From the NCBI RefSeq assembly GCF_014647835.1, contig NZ_BMPY01000002.1, positions 1-64,000 on the forward strand: a stretch of 64,000 nucleotides of DNA. Direction: 5' to 3'. The DNA is from Microbispora rosea subsp. aerata. Its GTDB lineage: Bacteria; Actinomycetota; Actinomycetes; Streptosporangiales; Streptosporangiaceae. Shown here piece by piece: positions 7,997 to 16,054 of this stretch; position 1 is the first letter of the stretch, and every line of letters starts with the position of its first letter. The notes beneath the pieces are model-generated. The model saw nothing but the letters and a program-made list of their open reading frames with translations, made no database searches and was not told the DNA's origin. The position numbers were made by a program, and so were the translations under genes.

Positions 7997-8114
7997 CGTG
8001 CCTCCCAAGCCGTTCGGATGTGATCGACCCATCCAATCGGCACGGCGGACTACGCGCGAACCCGGTGATCGTTTCCGGTCACAGCACTAGGCGGCCGTGT
8101 GGCTGGTGTGCGGG

Positions 8115-9209
8115 TCACACAAGCCTGCGGAGTGCCGCTTCGGCCGTGTCCACGGCTGTGGTGAGAGCGTGCATGTCGGCGGGTGAGAGCTTCCCGGCGC
8201 CGAGCCCTGACGCGGTGAGGACATCGTCGAGTTTCCGTCTTTGCTCGGTGGTCAGGTGGGAGGACAGGGGGTGGTTCAGGACATCGCGGGCGGCGTTGGC
8301 GTCGAGGCTGGCCGCCTCGGCGACGGTGTCCTGTAAGCGGGCGGCGTCGGCGCCGGTGCGGTCGGGGACCAGTTCGAGCGCGGTCAGTCCGGCCCGGACT
8401 TGGAATACGGCAGTCGCAGGGTCGGGCGGGGCGAACAGCGTAAGCGTTTCCCGCAGGGCATGCTCCAGCTCAGATTGGGGCGCGGGCGAGGTCGCGGGCC
8501 GGCAGCAGACGCGCAGGAGGGCTGCGATGGCGTCCTCCCACGGTTCTGCGGGGGCAGTGGATTCGATGGTGGCGCGGGCCTCCTGGTCGAGGCCGCGTTC
8601 CATCAGGGACATGATCATGATTTGGCGGCCGTCGAGGAGGCGGTTGCCGACGCCGCGATGCGCGTGCATGATGTCGGCTGCCTCGATCCAGCGGCCGATC
8701 CGCGCCAGGGCTCTGGCGCCGTCGACGAGGAGGGTAGCCCACAGCTCCTCGCAGACCTTCCGGTGGTCTGCGTCGGTGCCGATCAGCGTCGACAGATCGA
8801 CGGTGGTGCCGCAGATCTCCGCTGTGGTGCGCTTCTGCGCAGCGCGGTACAGCCGCAGAAGCAGGTCGTAGGCGGCTTCGCCGTCGCCTTCGCGGGTCAA
8901 CAACCGGGAGATGTTGATCAGCGGCATGAGTGCCATCACGGCGATGTCCCCGGTGTGGTTGCCCGCTTCGGCGAAGACCTGGTGCTGCCTCCAGCACAGC
9001 TGGGCGGCCAGGTCGGGCATCCCGACGTCGGAGGCGATGAGCGCGGCGTAGTTGAGGACGCCGCTGGCGCGGGCCACCAGATCGCGGTGGCTCGCGCCGG
9101 GCGGTTCGACAGTCAGCTCGGTGAGGTGGGTGATGCGTTCGTCCAGTGGTAACGCAGGCGCCTTGGGCCGGCGGACCAGCGGGATACGGCTGGCTATCGC
9201 GGGGATCAC
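8115..9209 (-). CDS. Hypothetical helical-repeat protein of the lanthipeptide operon
   Basis: This 364-residue protein has no catalytic motif. It is built of helical hairpins of TPR-like character, such as VARASGVLNYAALIASDVGMPDLAAQLCWRQHQVF and LLVDGARALARIGRWIEAADIMHAH. In actinomycetes similar TPR-like proteins occur beside FxLD-type lanthipeptide genes and as regulator C-terminal domains, so a regulatory or scaffold role is possible but unproven. The GTG start has AGGAG nine bases upstream and lies five bases after the methyltransferase stop, making this the last gene of the minus-strand operon. There is no DNA-binding domain at its N-terminus. Confidence 0.65.
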   Translation of the reverse strand: MIPAIASRIPLVRRPKAPALPLDERITHLTELTVEPPGASHRDLVARASGVLNYAALIASDVGMPDLAAQLCWRQHQVFAEAGNHTGDIAVMALMPLINISRLLTREGDGEAAYDLLLRLYRAAQKRTTAEICGTTVDLSTLIGTDADHRKVCEELWATLLVDGARALARIGRWIEAADIMHAHRGVGNRLLDGRQIMIMSLMERGLDQEARATIESTAPAEPWEDAIAALLRVCCRPATSPAPQSELEHALRETLTLFAPPDPATAVFQVRAGLTALELVPDRTGADAARLQDTVAEAASLDANAARDVLNHPLSSHLTTEQRRKLDDVLTASGLGAGKLSPADMHALTTAVDTAEAALRRLV

Positions 9210-9214
9210 CGGTG

Positions 9215-11257
9215 TCAGCTCCTGCGCGGCCAGTCGATGACGAGACGGCTGTAGGTCTTGTCGATGACGAAGCGTGGGTCGGCGGCCGTCAGTTGGTCGC
9301 GGGCGTTGCCTACGGCCATGCGGAAGCTCGGCTTGGGCCCGTTGTTGCCCCAGCCCTGATGCCAGTCGGTGATCCCGGTGGCGACCTCGTCGGCGAGGGA
9401 GGCGCCGCGTGGGCCGTGGCCGATGACGCCGAGCTCCCAGAACCTGCCCTGTTCGTCCTCGCCTTCGCGGACGGTCAGGTAGGCCAGGCTGTCACCGTCG
9501 AGCGCGGCCATCGATCCCCATGCGAAGTGGGGGGCGAAGCCGGGGCGGGAGCCGGGCATGCGGGACAGGCCGTTGGGCAGGACCGCGGCGAGGTAGAGGT
9601 ACAGCCATTCGAAGGGGTCGCCCTGGCGGAATTTCACCCCGGTGTAGATCTTCGTGGGGGGCTGGTCGAGGACGGTGCGGATCGCGTCGCGGTCCACGTC
9701 CTGTTCGCTGAAGGTCTCCAGGTGGACGTTCCCTTCCCCGGCCATGGGGACGCGGGTGTAGAGGTCGTCGCAGACGCCCTTGCGGAGGGGGACGAACGTC
9801 GCCATCTCACACGACACGGTTCTCCACGCGTCGCCGTCGCGTTCGAATGCGAAGCTGCGGGAGATGCTGCCGCGGATCCTCATCGGGAGGACCAGCCGTC
9901 CGCCGGGGGCGAGCTGGTCAAGGATCGGCAGGGGAATGTCGCCGGCGCCGACGGTGAATTGGATGCGGTCGAACGGGGCGTGCTCCGGAAGACCGGCCGC
10001 ACCGTCGCCGAGAACACAGGTGACGTTCGAGGCGCCGGCATCCGCGAGGTTCTTCTGGGCGCGGTCCACGAGGTCCTGATCGACGTCGACAGTCCATACG
10101 TGGCCTTGGGGGGCGACGAGCCGGGACAGGAGCGCGGCGTTGTAGCCGGTGGCGGCTCCGGCTTCCAGGACCTTGTGGCCGGGCCTGGCGTCCAGCTGCT
10201 CCAGCTGGAGGGCGACGATGGAGGGCGCGGAAATGCAGGAGATCATTTCGCCGGTTTCGTCGTGCTTGATGGGCACGGCGTCTTCGGCGTATGCCACCTG
10301 CGGGGTGACGCCTGGGAGGAAACGGTGCCGTTCGACGGCCCGGAACGCGGCGATGACTTCGGGGGTGTGCAGGTGGCCGCTGCCGATGAGGCGGGTCACG
10401 AGTGCTTCGCGCAGTTCGGCAGTGCCGGCTGGGGTCACGGTGGTCTCCATTCGGGTGAGGTTAGAGGACGGGGACGTGGACCTGCGGGTGGACACGTCGG
10501 CTGGTACCCATTCGCTGAAGGCGGCTTGTCTGCCGAGCCACGCGGTCGCCGCCTGCTGGTCGGTGGGGATTCCGGCGCGGTTGAACGCAAAGATCGCGTG
10601 GTGGGTGAGTACGGCGCGCAGGCCCCGCGTCAGCCGTCCTTCGGCGGCCAGCCGCCTGAGCCGTAGCCCGGCCTCCTCGAACGCGGCCACGCGTTCCGCC
10701 CAGCCCGGCTCCGCGTCCGGCCTTTGGGCGGCGTCGGCGAACATCAGACGCCGCATCGCGCTGATCGCCTGGTCGCGGGACGGGCCGGTGGGCGGGGTGA
10801 CCGGTGGCCGCAGGTCGCCGAGTTTCGCCCAGACGTCGCCGATCTCGAACGGGTCCAAGCCCGCCGCGCGGGTTATCGACGACAGCAGTAGGACGCAACG
10901 TTCCCGGGCGTTCGGGCTGCCGGTTTCGGCCAGAGCGGCGGGGCTGTCGGCGCAGAACAGGTCATGGGCGACCGCCATCCCTTCGGGGCCGCCGAAGGCG
11001 TGAATCTCGGGCTCGTAGATTCCGCCAACCCAGCCGGCCACGACGTGGTCGGCGGCGAGCTGGTCGAGCAGGTCTGCCGCGGGCCGCTCGGTGCGGAGGC
11101 GCAGGCCATTGTCCTTACGGAGGAAGTGGAAGCGGTGGCTGGACAGCGCGGTCGACAGCGCCCGGGCTGCGTCCGGCGTTATGACGGCGTCGGGGAATGA
11201 GACGGTGGCGTGCCACCAGCTCGTGTCAGTGGCGATCGGGAGGCGCTCGTCGTCCAC
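9215..11257 (-). CDS. LanB elimination domain fused to FxLD-system methyltransferase
   Basis: This 680-residue protein joins two maturation activities. Residues about 10-260 resemble the thiopeptide-type biosynthesis (SpaB C-terminal) domain that performs glutamate elimination in class I lanthipeptide dehydratases (WWHATVSFPDA near the start, ISAMRRLMF). Residues about 275-680 form a SAM-dependent methyltransferase of the protein-L-isoaspartate type. Motif I is VLEAGAATGYNAALLSRL at about 363, and substrate-loop residues are AVPIKHDETGEMIS. This matches the family called methyltransferase, FxLD system. The expected role is modification of an Asp in the precursor peptide after dehydration. The GTG start has AAGGAG seven bases upstream, 20 bases after lanC. 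The gene is intact although its partner dehydratase is truncated. Confidence 0.85.
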   Translation of the reverse strand: MDDERLPIATDTSWWHATVSFPDAVITPDAARALSTALSSHRFHFLRKDNGLRLRTERPAADLLDQLAADHVVAGWVGGIYEPEIHAFGGPEGMAVAHDLFCADSPAALAETGSPNARERCVLLLSSITRAAGLDPFEIGDVWAKLGDLRPPVTPPTGPSRDQAISAMRRLMFADAAQRPDAEPGWAERVAAFEEAGLRLRRLAAEGRLTRGLRAVLTHHAIFAFNRAGIPTDQQAATAWLGRQAAFSEWVPADVSTRRSTSPSSNLTRMETTVTPAGTAELREALVTRLIGSGHLHTPEVIAAFRAVERHRFLPGVTPQVAYAEDAVPIKHDETGEMISCISAPSIVALQLEQLDARPGHKVLEAGAATGYNAALLSRLVAPQGHVWTVDVDQDLVDRAQKNLADAGASNVTCVLGDGAAGLPEHAPFDRIQFTVGAGDIPLPILDQLAPGGRLVLPMRIRGSISRSFAFERDGDAWRTVSCEMATFVPLRKGVCDDLYTRVPMAGEGNVHLETFSEQDVDRDAIRTVLDQPPTKIYTGVKFRQGDPFEWLYLYLAAVLPNGLSRMPGSRPGFAPHFAWGSMAALDGDSLAYLTVREGEDEQGRFWELGVIGHGPRGASLADEVATGITDWHQGWGNNGPKPSFRMAVGNARDQLTAADPRFVIDKTYSRLVIDWPRRS

Positions 11258-11277
11258 GAAGGGCTCCTTATCGTGGG

Positions 11278-12348
11278 TCAGGTGATCAGGAGGGCTCTGG
11301 TCCAGCCGGTCGTGTTCGTGCCGTCCAACGCCAGATGTGCACCGGCACGGCCTTCCAGAAATCCGGGCTTCGGCAGCCGGTCCAGCTCGGCGGCCAGGCG
11401 CCTGGTGAGGTCGTCGATGAGCGGCGCGAACCGGTCCGGTGCGGGACTGTCACCGGCTACGGCGCGGGTGACGGCCAGTAGACCGGCCCAGCCGTGGCAA
11501 AGCGTGGCGTCGGTGATCCGGCTGAGACATGCCGGGTCGGCCAGCACACCCAGGACGGTGTTCTCCGCCCGGTGCTGGCGGGCGGGGTCGTGGAGGGCGA
11601 GCGCGGCCAGCTGCAGGGCGCGGGCGATGCCGAGCTGGCCGTAGCACCAGGACGGTCGTGCGGGCAGCGGCTCGGGAGGGTCAGCCGTGGCCAGTTCGCT
11701 GAGGCTGACCCAGTAGCGGCAGCCGTACCTGTCCAGCCAGCGCGCGAACACCTCGATCGCGTCGCGCTGCCCCGGCACCTGTACACCGTGGCGGGCGGCG
11801 AGAGACAGGACCGCCAGAGGGCCGGCGATGCCGTGCGCGACACCGTTGTTGCCGTGGCCCCCGGCCATCTCCTCATGCCCGGGGCCGTCCAAGGACCACC
11901 ACCCGGGCAGAGTCCTGCCGCCAACGTCGACCGGCTGTGACAGCGACACGAGGTAGACCAGCACTTGTTCGAGCAGCGGCGGCGGCTCTGCGCGGGCCAA
12001 CAGCAGCGCGGCCAGCCCGGTGAGCCCGCGGATCAGGTCGAACTCCGCGAGGCGCGGCAGCGCCCCGGACGCCTGCCGCCGACGTGCTGCGGCCAGTCGG
12101 GTGGTTACGATGCGGTCGACGATGTCCCGTACCGCGTTGTCGACGTGTCCGGCGCGGCCGAGGACGAATTCGAGCGCCGGGGCGCCGTGGAACAGCGACG
12201 CGTTGCCGCCCGCGCTGACGCCACGTGCGACAGCCTGCCTCAGGATGTCGTGGGCAGTGGTGAGGTCGGCGCGTTCGATGTGCAGCAGCGCCACTCCGAG
12301 CAACCCTTCGGACAGCTCCTGCGTCCTGGGCAGGTCTGGCGCGTTCAT
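11278..12348 (-). CDS. Lanthionine synthetase C-like cyclase
   Basis: LanC proteins are zinc enzymes that join cysteine thiols to dehydrated residues, closing lanthionine rings. The zinc ligands are visible as Cys235 in WCYGQLG and Cys284-His285 in LCHGWAG, and the conserved His of NNGVAHGIAGPL is at about 173. The length of 356 residues is somewhat short, but the alpha-barrel repeats look complete. The ATG overlaps the lanB stop (ATGA), showing translational coupling, and the gene is followed by the methyltransferase fusion. It looks functional, but its substrate peptide is not found in this window. Confidence 0.88.
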   Translation of the reverse strand: MNAPDLPRTQELSEGLLGVALLHIERADLTTAHDILRQAVARGVSAGGNASLFHGAPALEFVLGRAGHVDNAVRDIVDRIVTTRLAAARRRQASGALPRLAEFDLIRGLTGLAALLLARAEPPPLLEQVLVYLVSLSQPVDVGGRTLPGWWSLDGPGHEEMAGGHGNNGVAHGIAGPLAVLSLAARHGVQVPGQRDAIEVFARWLDRYGCRYWVSLSELATADPPEPLPARPSWCYGQLGIARALQLAALALHDPARQHRAENTVLGVLADPACLSRITDATLCHGWAGLLAVTRAVAGDSPAPDRFAPLIDDLTRRLAAELDRLPKPGFLEGRAGAHLALDGTNTTGWTRALLIT

Positions 12349-14276
12349 GAGCGTGCCTTAAGCGGGATGACGAGGCTGTGGGCCCGTCCGCCGATCCAGC
12401 CGTCGGCGTCCGGCGGTGGCGCGTCGTGGAGGACCGCGACACCAGTCCGGCTGGCGTCGAGGCGGGCGCGCAGGAGATCCAGGTGCATATCCTCGCGTAG
12501 GTCGAGCGGCAGGTGCTGGTCGTCCTCGGCCAGGAGCACACGTTCCGGCACCCTGAACCGGCTCATCCAGGCGTGTAGCCGGCTGGCCCACTCGTCCAAC
12601 GATGCAGCGCGGCCGGGCAGGTCCCGGGCCCTGACCATCCAGCGTGCGGCGGTCAGGATCGACCGCCGGTAGGTCAGCGCGGGGAGGAACGGCAGGATCC
12701 AGGCGGCGCCCCAGTCGAACCAGGTCACCTGGGCGGTGTGGGCGCGGCTGATCTCGGCCAGGAACCGGACCAGGGGCGGGGTGTAGTTGTTCCACACGAA
12801 GTTGAGCGCGGTCGGCGCGAGCAGCTCCAGACGCTTCCCCGTGGCTGCCTCGGCCAGATACAGACGGCCGTCGCGCACTCCGACAACCAGGTCAGATGGC
12901 ACCAGCACGCCCTTGCCTGGGTGCCGGAACTCGCCGACGCTGACCAGGCGGGGCAGCACTTGCGGGGCGCGGGTGAGCAAGTCGGCGTGAACGCGGGCGG
13001 GGTGGAAGGACAACTGGGCCAGCTCGGCGCCGGGCTCGACCGTGGGCAGGCTGGCGTACGCGGCGCCGGTGTGGGGGAACAGGTGCCAGAACCGGCCCGT
13101 CATCGAACCGGCAGCGCGGGAGACGGTGACCACCCGCAGACGGAAGTCCCCGCGGTCCACAGCCTGAGTTGAGGCTGCTTGGAGTTGCGCGCATAGTTCG
13201 ATGTGGGGCGGGATGACCGCGGGCTGCCCCGTAGCTTCCAGGCGTTCGATCATCTCCTCGGCCAGGGCCACGGACCGGTTGCCTTCGACAGCTGCTGTGC
13301 CGGCTATCTCCAGAAGGAGCCGGTCCCGGAGGGTCATCGGGCGGGGAGACTCGGCCAGCTGGCCAAATCCTTCGGGGAGGCCCAGCCCCTTGTCAGGGTC
13401 GATGACGAGTGTCAGCGGTACTTCGGCGCCGTCGCCGTAGAGGTCGGTGAACCGGTCCGCGTAGCGGCGCCATGCCGGCGTTCCCCCCGGATGCGTGGCG
13501 AGCCGGGTCAAGACTGTGGCGGCTGTCTCCGCCTCCGTGAGCACCGCTTCTGGCAGCCGTACTGTGGCGTCCAGCCGCAGGTCCGCCGCGCCGGCGCGGG
13601 TGGCCGCACGCAGGGTGGGCGGCAGCGCGTCGGCCGGATTGACGACGGTGGCGGGAGCACGCAGCGACGACCGCAGCAGCCGCACCCGCAGAAGCTCGGC
13701 CAGGAGCCCCGCCCGCTGGTGGCCGGACGTGCTGGGGAACTCGGCGGCGAGCTTGCCGCACAGCTCCGAATACCGGATCGGCGATCGGGCCGCGTCGAGC
13801 ACCAGCATGATTGCGGGCGTCAGCGCGAGGGAGAATTCCGAAGCTCCCTCGGACGGGATGTAGACGCGGCCATTTTGCAGGCGTGCCAGGGTGTTGACGC
13901 AGACCTCGACGTCGGCCATCAGCTGGCCGTCCGCTTCCCACTCCGTGATCAGCGCGTCCAGCGCGACCGGGTCGGGCCGGGTGACGGCCTGGTGCTGATC
14001 CCCGAACCGCACCTCGGCCCCGCCGCCCAGCTCCACCAGCGTGACACCGGCGAACAGACCGAACGGGGTGGACCGGCGGGTGTATCTGATCGCGTACCGG
14101 GCGGTGGCCAGTGCCGCCCGGCGTACTCGACGGGGCTTCATCGAGCGCCCCCCAAGGACCGCCTGGACGTGGCGGGCAAGGTCTGGGCTGGCCATGGACA
14201 CCGCCTCCCGGAAGGCATCGTCGGCCCACACCGACTCCAGCCATGAACGCCAGCGTTCGACCGGCGCTGCAGGCCC
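12345..14276 (-). pseudogene. Lantibiotic dehydratase (LanB glutamylation domain), 5' end lost at IS3
   Basis: LanB proteins use glutamyl-tRNA to activate Ser/Thr of the precursor. The conserved RYTRRSTPFGLFAGV block and later LanB features are present over ~640 residues. The elimination domain is separate and sits in the methyltransferase fusion, so this is a split LanB. The frame is open past the GTG at 14231 and still reads like LanB (PVERWRSWLESVWADDAF) up to 14276, exactly where the IS3 inverted repeat begins. The expected N-terminal segment of several tens of residues is gone, and it does not reappear beyond the IS. The gene is therefore truncated and separated from its promoter. Confidence 0.85.
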
Positions 14277-14306
14277 TGAACCGCGCCGAGTTTCGTGGAG
14301 GCCGGG

Positions 14307-15248
14307 TTAGCTGGCTGGGGTGAGGATAGCCGGGGCGGTTCGTATTCGGTAGTGGGTCTCGAATTCGGCTGGTGGGAGGTCGTTGCAGGCGCTGTGGAGT
14401 CGGCGGTTGTTGTACCAGTCGATGTACTCCATGGTGGCGATCTCGAGGTCGTCCAGGCCGTTCCACGGGCCGCGCCGGTGGATCAGCTCGGTCTTGTACA
14501 GCCCGATGGTGCTTTCGGCCAGGGCGTTGTCGTAGCTGTCCCCACGGGAGCCGACCGAGCAGACCGCCCCGGCGCCCGCGAGACGCTCGGTGTAGCGAAT
14601 CGACAGGTATTGGCAGCCGCGGTCGGAGTGGTGGATCAGTCCATCGAGGCGCCGGCCGTCACCGGAACGGTGCCAGATGGCCATCTCCAGCGCGTCCAGC
14701 ACCAGGTCGGTGCGCAGATGATCGGCCAGCCGCCACCCGACGATCATCCGCGAGAAGGCGTCGATCACCAGCGCCGCGTACACGAACCCCGAGGCGGTGG
14801 GGATGTAGGTCAGGCCGGCGACCCACAGCCGGTTCGGGGAGAGGGCGGTGAAGTCGCGTTCGACCAGGTCGGCGGGCCGGTCGGTGAGAGCTTCGGAGAT
14901 CGTGGCCGGCCGCTTGTGGTCCCCGCGGATTGCCCCGGCAAGCCCCAGGCGCTTCATCAGCCGGGCCACGGTGCACCGGGCCACGCGGGTGCCGCGCCGG
15001 TTGAGCTCCTTCCACATCGTGCGCACGCCATACACCTCGAAGTTCTCGTTCCACACCGTGGTGATCTCGGCCATGAGCTGGGCATCGCGCACCGCTCGTG
15101 CGGACGGCGGACGGGACTTGGCCGCGTAGTAGGTCGACGTCGCCACCTGCAACACCTGGCAGATCGGCTCGACGCCGAAAGCGTCGCGGCAGGCGTCGAT
15201 GAAGGCGACTACCTGGGCGGCCGTGGGTCGAGTTCGGCCGCGAAAAAA
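14307..15248 (-). CDS. IS3 transposase OrfB (made by -1 frameshift as OrfAB)
   Basis: After the slip the reading continues [20 protein letters not shown] and the rve integrase core follows, ending YRIRTAPAILTPAS just inside the left inverted repeat. The second catalytic Asp (HHSDRGCQYL) and the Glu (YDNALAESTIG) are present. The position of the first catalytic Asp reads LWVAGLTYIP, where IS3 enzymes have an Asp before (I/L)TY, so one DDE residue appears replaced by Gly. If correct, this full-length element cannot transpose without help. A separate initiation codon with a ribosome site was not seen, consistent with expression only by frameshifting. Confidence 0.85.
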   Translation of the reverse strand, partial: FFRGRTRPTAAQVVAFIDACRDAFGVEPICQVLQVATSTYYAAKSRPPSARAVRDAQLMAEITTVWNENFEVYGVRTMWKELNRRGTRVARCTVARLMKRLGLAGAIRGDHKRPATISEALTDRPADLVERDFTALSPNRLWVAGLTYIPTASGFVYAALVIDAFSRMIVGWRLADHLRTDLVLDALEMAIWHRSGDGRRLDGLIHHSDRGCQYLSIRYTERLAGAGAVCSVGSRGDSYDNALAESTIGLYKTELIHRRGPWNGLDDLEIATMEYIDWYNNRRLHSACNDLPPAEFETHYRIRTAPAILTPAS

Positions 15249-15529
15249 GCGGCCGCGGCCTTGAGGATCTCGTTGGCGCGGCGCAGCTCGCGCACCTCGC
15301 GCTCCAGCTCGGCGATCCGCTGGGCGTCGGTGGTCGAGGTGCCGGGACGCTGTCCCTCGTCGATCTCGGCCTGGCGCACCCACCCGCGCAGCGCCTCGCG
15401 GTGAACACCGAGCTGATCGGCCACCCGGGCGATCGCGCCGGGCGCACCGCCGGTCTGCCGGCGGACCTCAAAGACCATGCGCACCGCGCGCTCTCGAAGC
15501 TCTTGCGGGTACTTCCTCGGGGCTGGCAT
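15209..15529 (-). CDS. IS3 transposase OrfA
   Basis: The 106-residue OrfA carries the DNA-binding helix-turn-helix of IS3 elements (ELRERAVRMVFEVRRQ, then IARVADQLGVHREALRGWVRQAE). A leucine-zipper-like segment follows ([23 protein letters not shown]). It ends in AFFAAELDPRPPR shortly after the frameshift site. In IS3 elements OrfA alone acts as a repressor, and the OrfAB fusion is the transposase. The start ATG is 71 bases inside the right inverted-repeat end. Confidence 0.9.
   Translation of the reverse strand: MPAPRKYPQELRERAVRMVFEVRRQTGGAPGAIARVADQLGVHREALRGWVRQAEIDEGQRPGTSTTDAQRIAELEREVRELRRANEILKAAAAFFAAELDPRPPR
15242..15248 (-). promoter_or_regulatory. Programmed -1 frameshift heptamer U_UUU_UUC
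   Basis: On the minus strand OrfA codons GCT TTT TTC form the slippery heptamer U_UUU_UUC in the correct zero-frame phase. A -1 slip joins OrfA to OrfB, which is exactly the frame difference seen. The same heptamer is kept in the decayed copy at 7840-7846. Confidence 0.75.
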
Positions 15530-15600
15530 CGTGACGTGTTTCTCCCTTCCGCCAGCAGATGATGCTGGCTTCAGGGCTCCACGAAAGTCGGAGTGGTTCA

Positions 15601-15758
15601 GTCCCCGTTATGCAGGTGAGCCAGTGCCGGCAGTGCCTGCTGCCCGGGGTTCAGGCGCCGCCACCGGCTGCGCTGTTCGGCACGGCGGGCGCGGATGAGC
15701 TCGGACAGGCGGGCAAGGGTGCGGTTCGACAGGGGATCGCGGCAGGGTAGGACAGCAT
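15601..15758 (-). pseudogene. IS5-like transposase 5' fragment
   Basis: The minus strand begins MLSYPAAIP and, after a one-base loss in a C-run, continues LSNRTLARLSELIRARR then RSRWRRLNPGQQALPALAHL. This is the usual N-terminal helix-turn-helix part of actinobacterial IS5-type transposases. It is cut at the IS3 inverted repeat at 15600, and no further part is present. It is thus broken twice, by a frameshift and by truncation. Confidence 0.6.
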
Positions 15759-16054
15759 CGAGGCTTCCGGTCAGGGCATCGGATCTTGGTCGACTGCTGT
15801 CTTACCGGGAGCCTCGTCTCACCCCCGACTCCTCCGGCCCGCCCGCCTCGTGCACCCATCCTGACCAGCGTGATCAGGATGAAAATGGCTCAGTGATCAC
15901 GGCTTTTCTGGCTTTAGTTGCGTCCGCCAGGTCCTCCGGCGCTTCCGGCCGCGCGGGCGTCCACTGTGACGGCGACGGCTCGGTGCGCGCACGGCTCCCG
16001 CCTTCTGGGACCGGAAAGGCGGGAGCCGGGGCGGTCCGGCCTGCGGACGCGGGC
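15759..16054. other. Non-coding stretch between IS5 fragment and MFS pseudogene
   Basis: No gene is supported here. It has an 8-bp inverted repeat CATCCTGA / TCAGGATG at 15857-15881 with a 9-nt loop, and a second GC-rich inverted stretch around 15998-16025 (GGCTCCCGCC ... GGCGGGAGCC). The latter lies just downstream of the MFS remnant on the minus strand and may be its old terminator. Confidence 0.4.

Larger units (their letters stand above)
14277..15600 (-). mobile_element. IS3-family insertion sequence (copy 2), 1324 bp
   Basis: Both ends can be defined. The left end reads TGAACCGCGCCGAGTTTCG from 14277. The right end, read inward on the minus strand from 15600, is TGAACCACTCCGACTTTCG. Over 27 bp the inverted repeats differ at only four positions. 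Inside are orfA and orfB on the minus strand with a slippage site between them. The left flank is a truncated lanB gene and the right flank a truncated IS5-like transposase gene. The flanks (GCCC and GTCC) do not form a clear target duplication, suggesting a deletion or recombination next to the element rather than simple insertion. Confidence 0.9.

Noticed and set aside
9146-10666. 506-codon plus-strand frame opposite the methyltransferase fusion
   Set aside because: Valine/glycine/alanine-rich shadow with no motif; the minus strand encodes a coherent two-domain enzyme.
15857-15881. 8-bp hairpin CATCCTGA/TCAGGATG as a terminator
   Set aside because: The A-run that follows would serve only the plus strand, where no gene ends; kept as a note in the gap entry.
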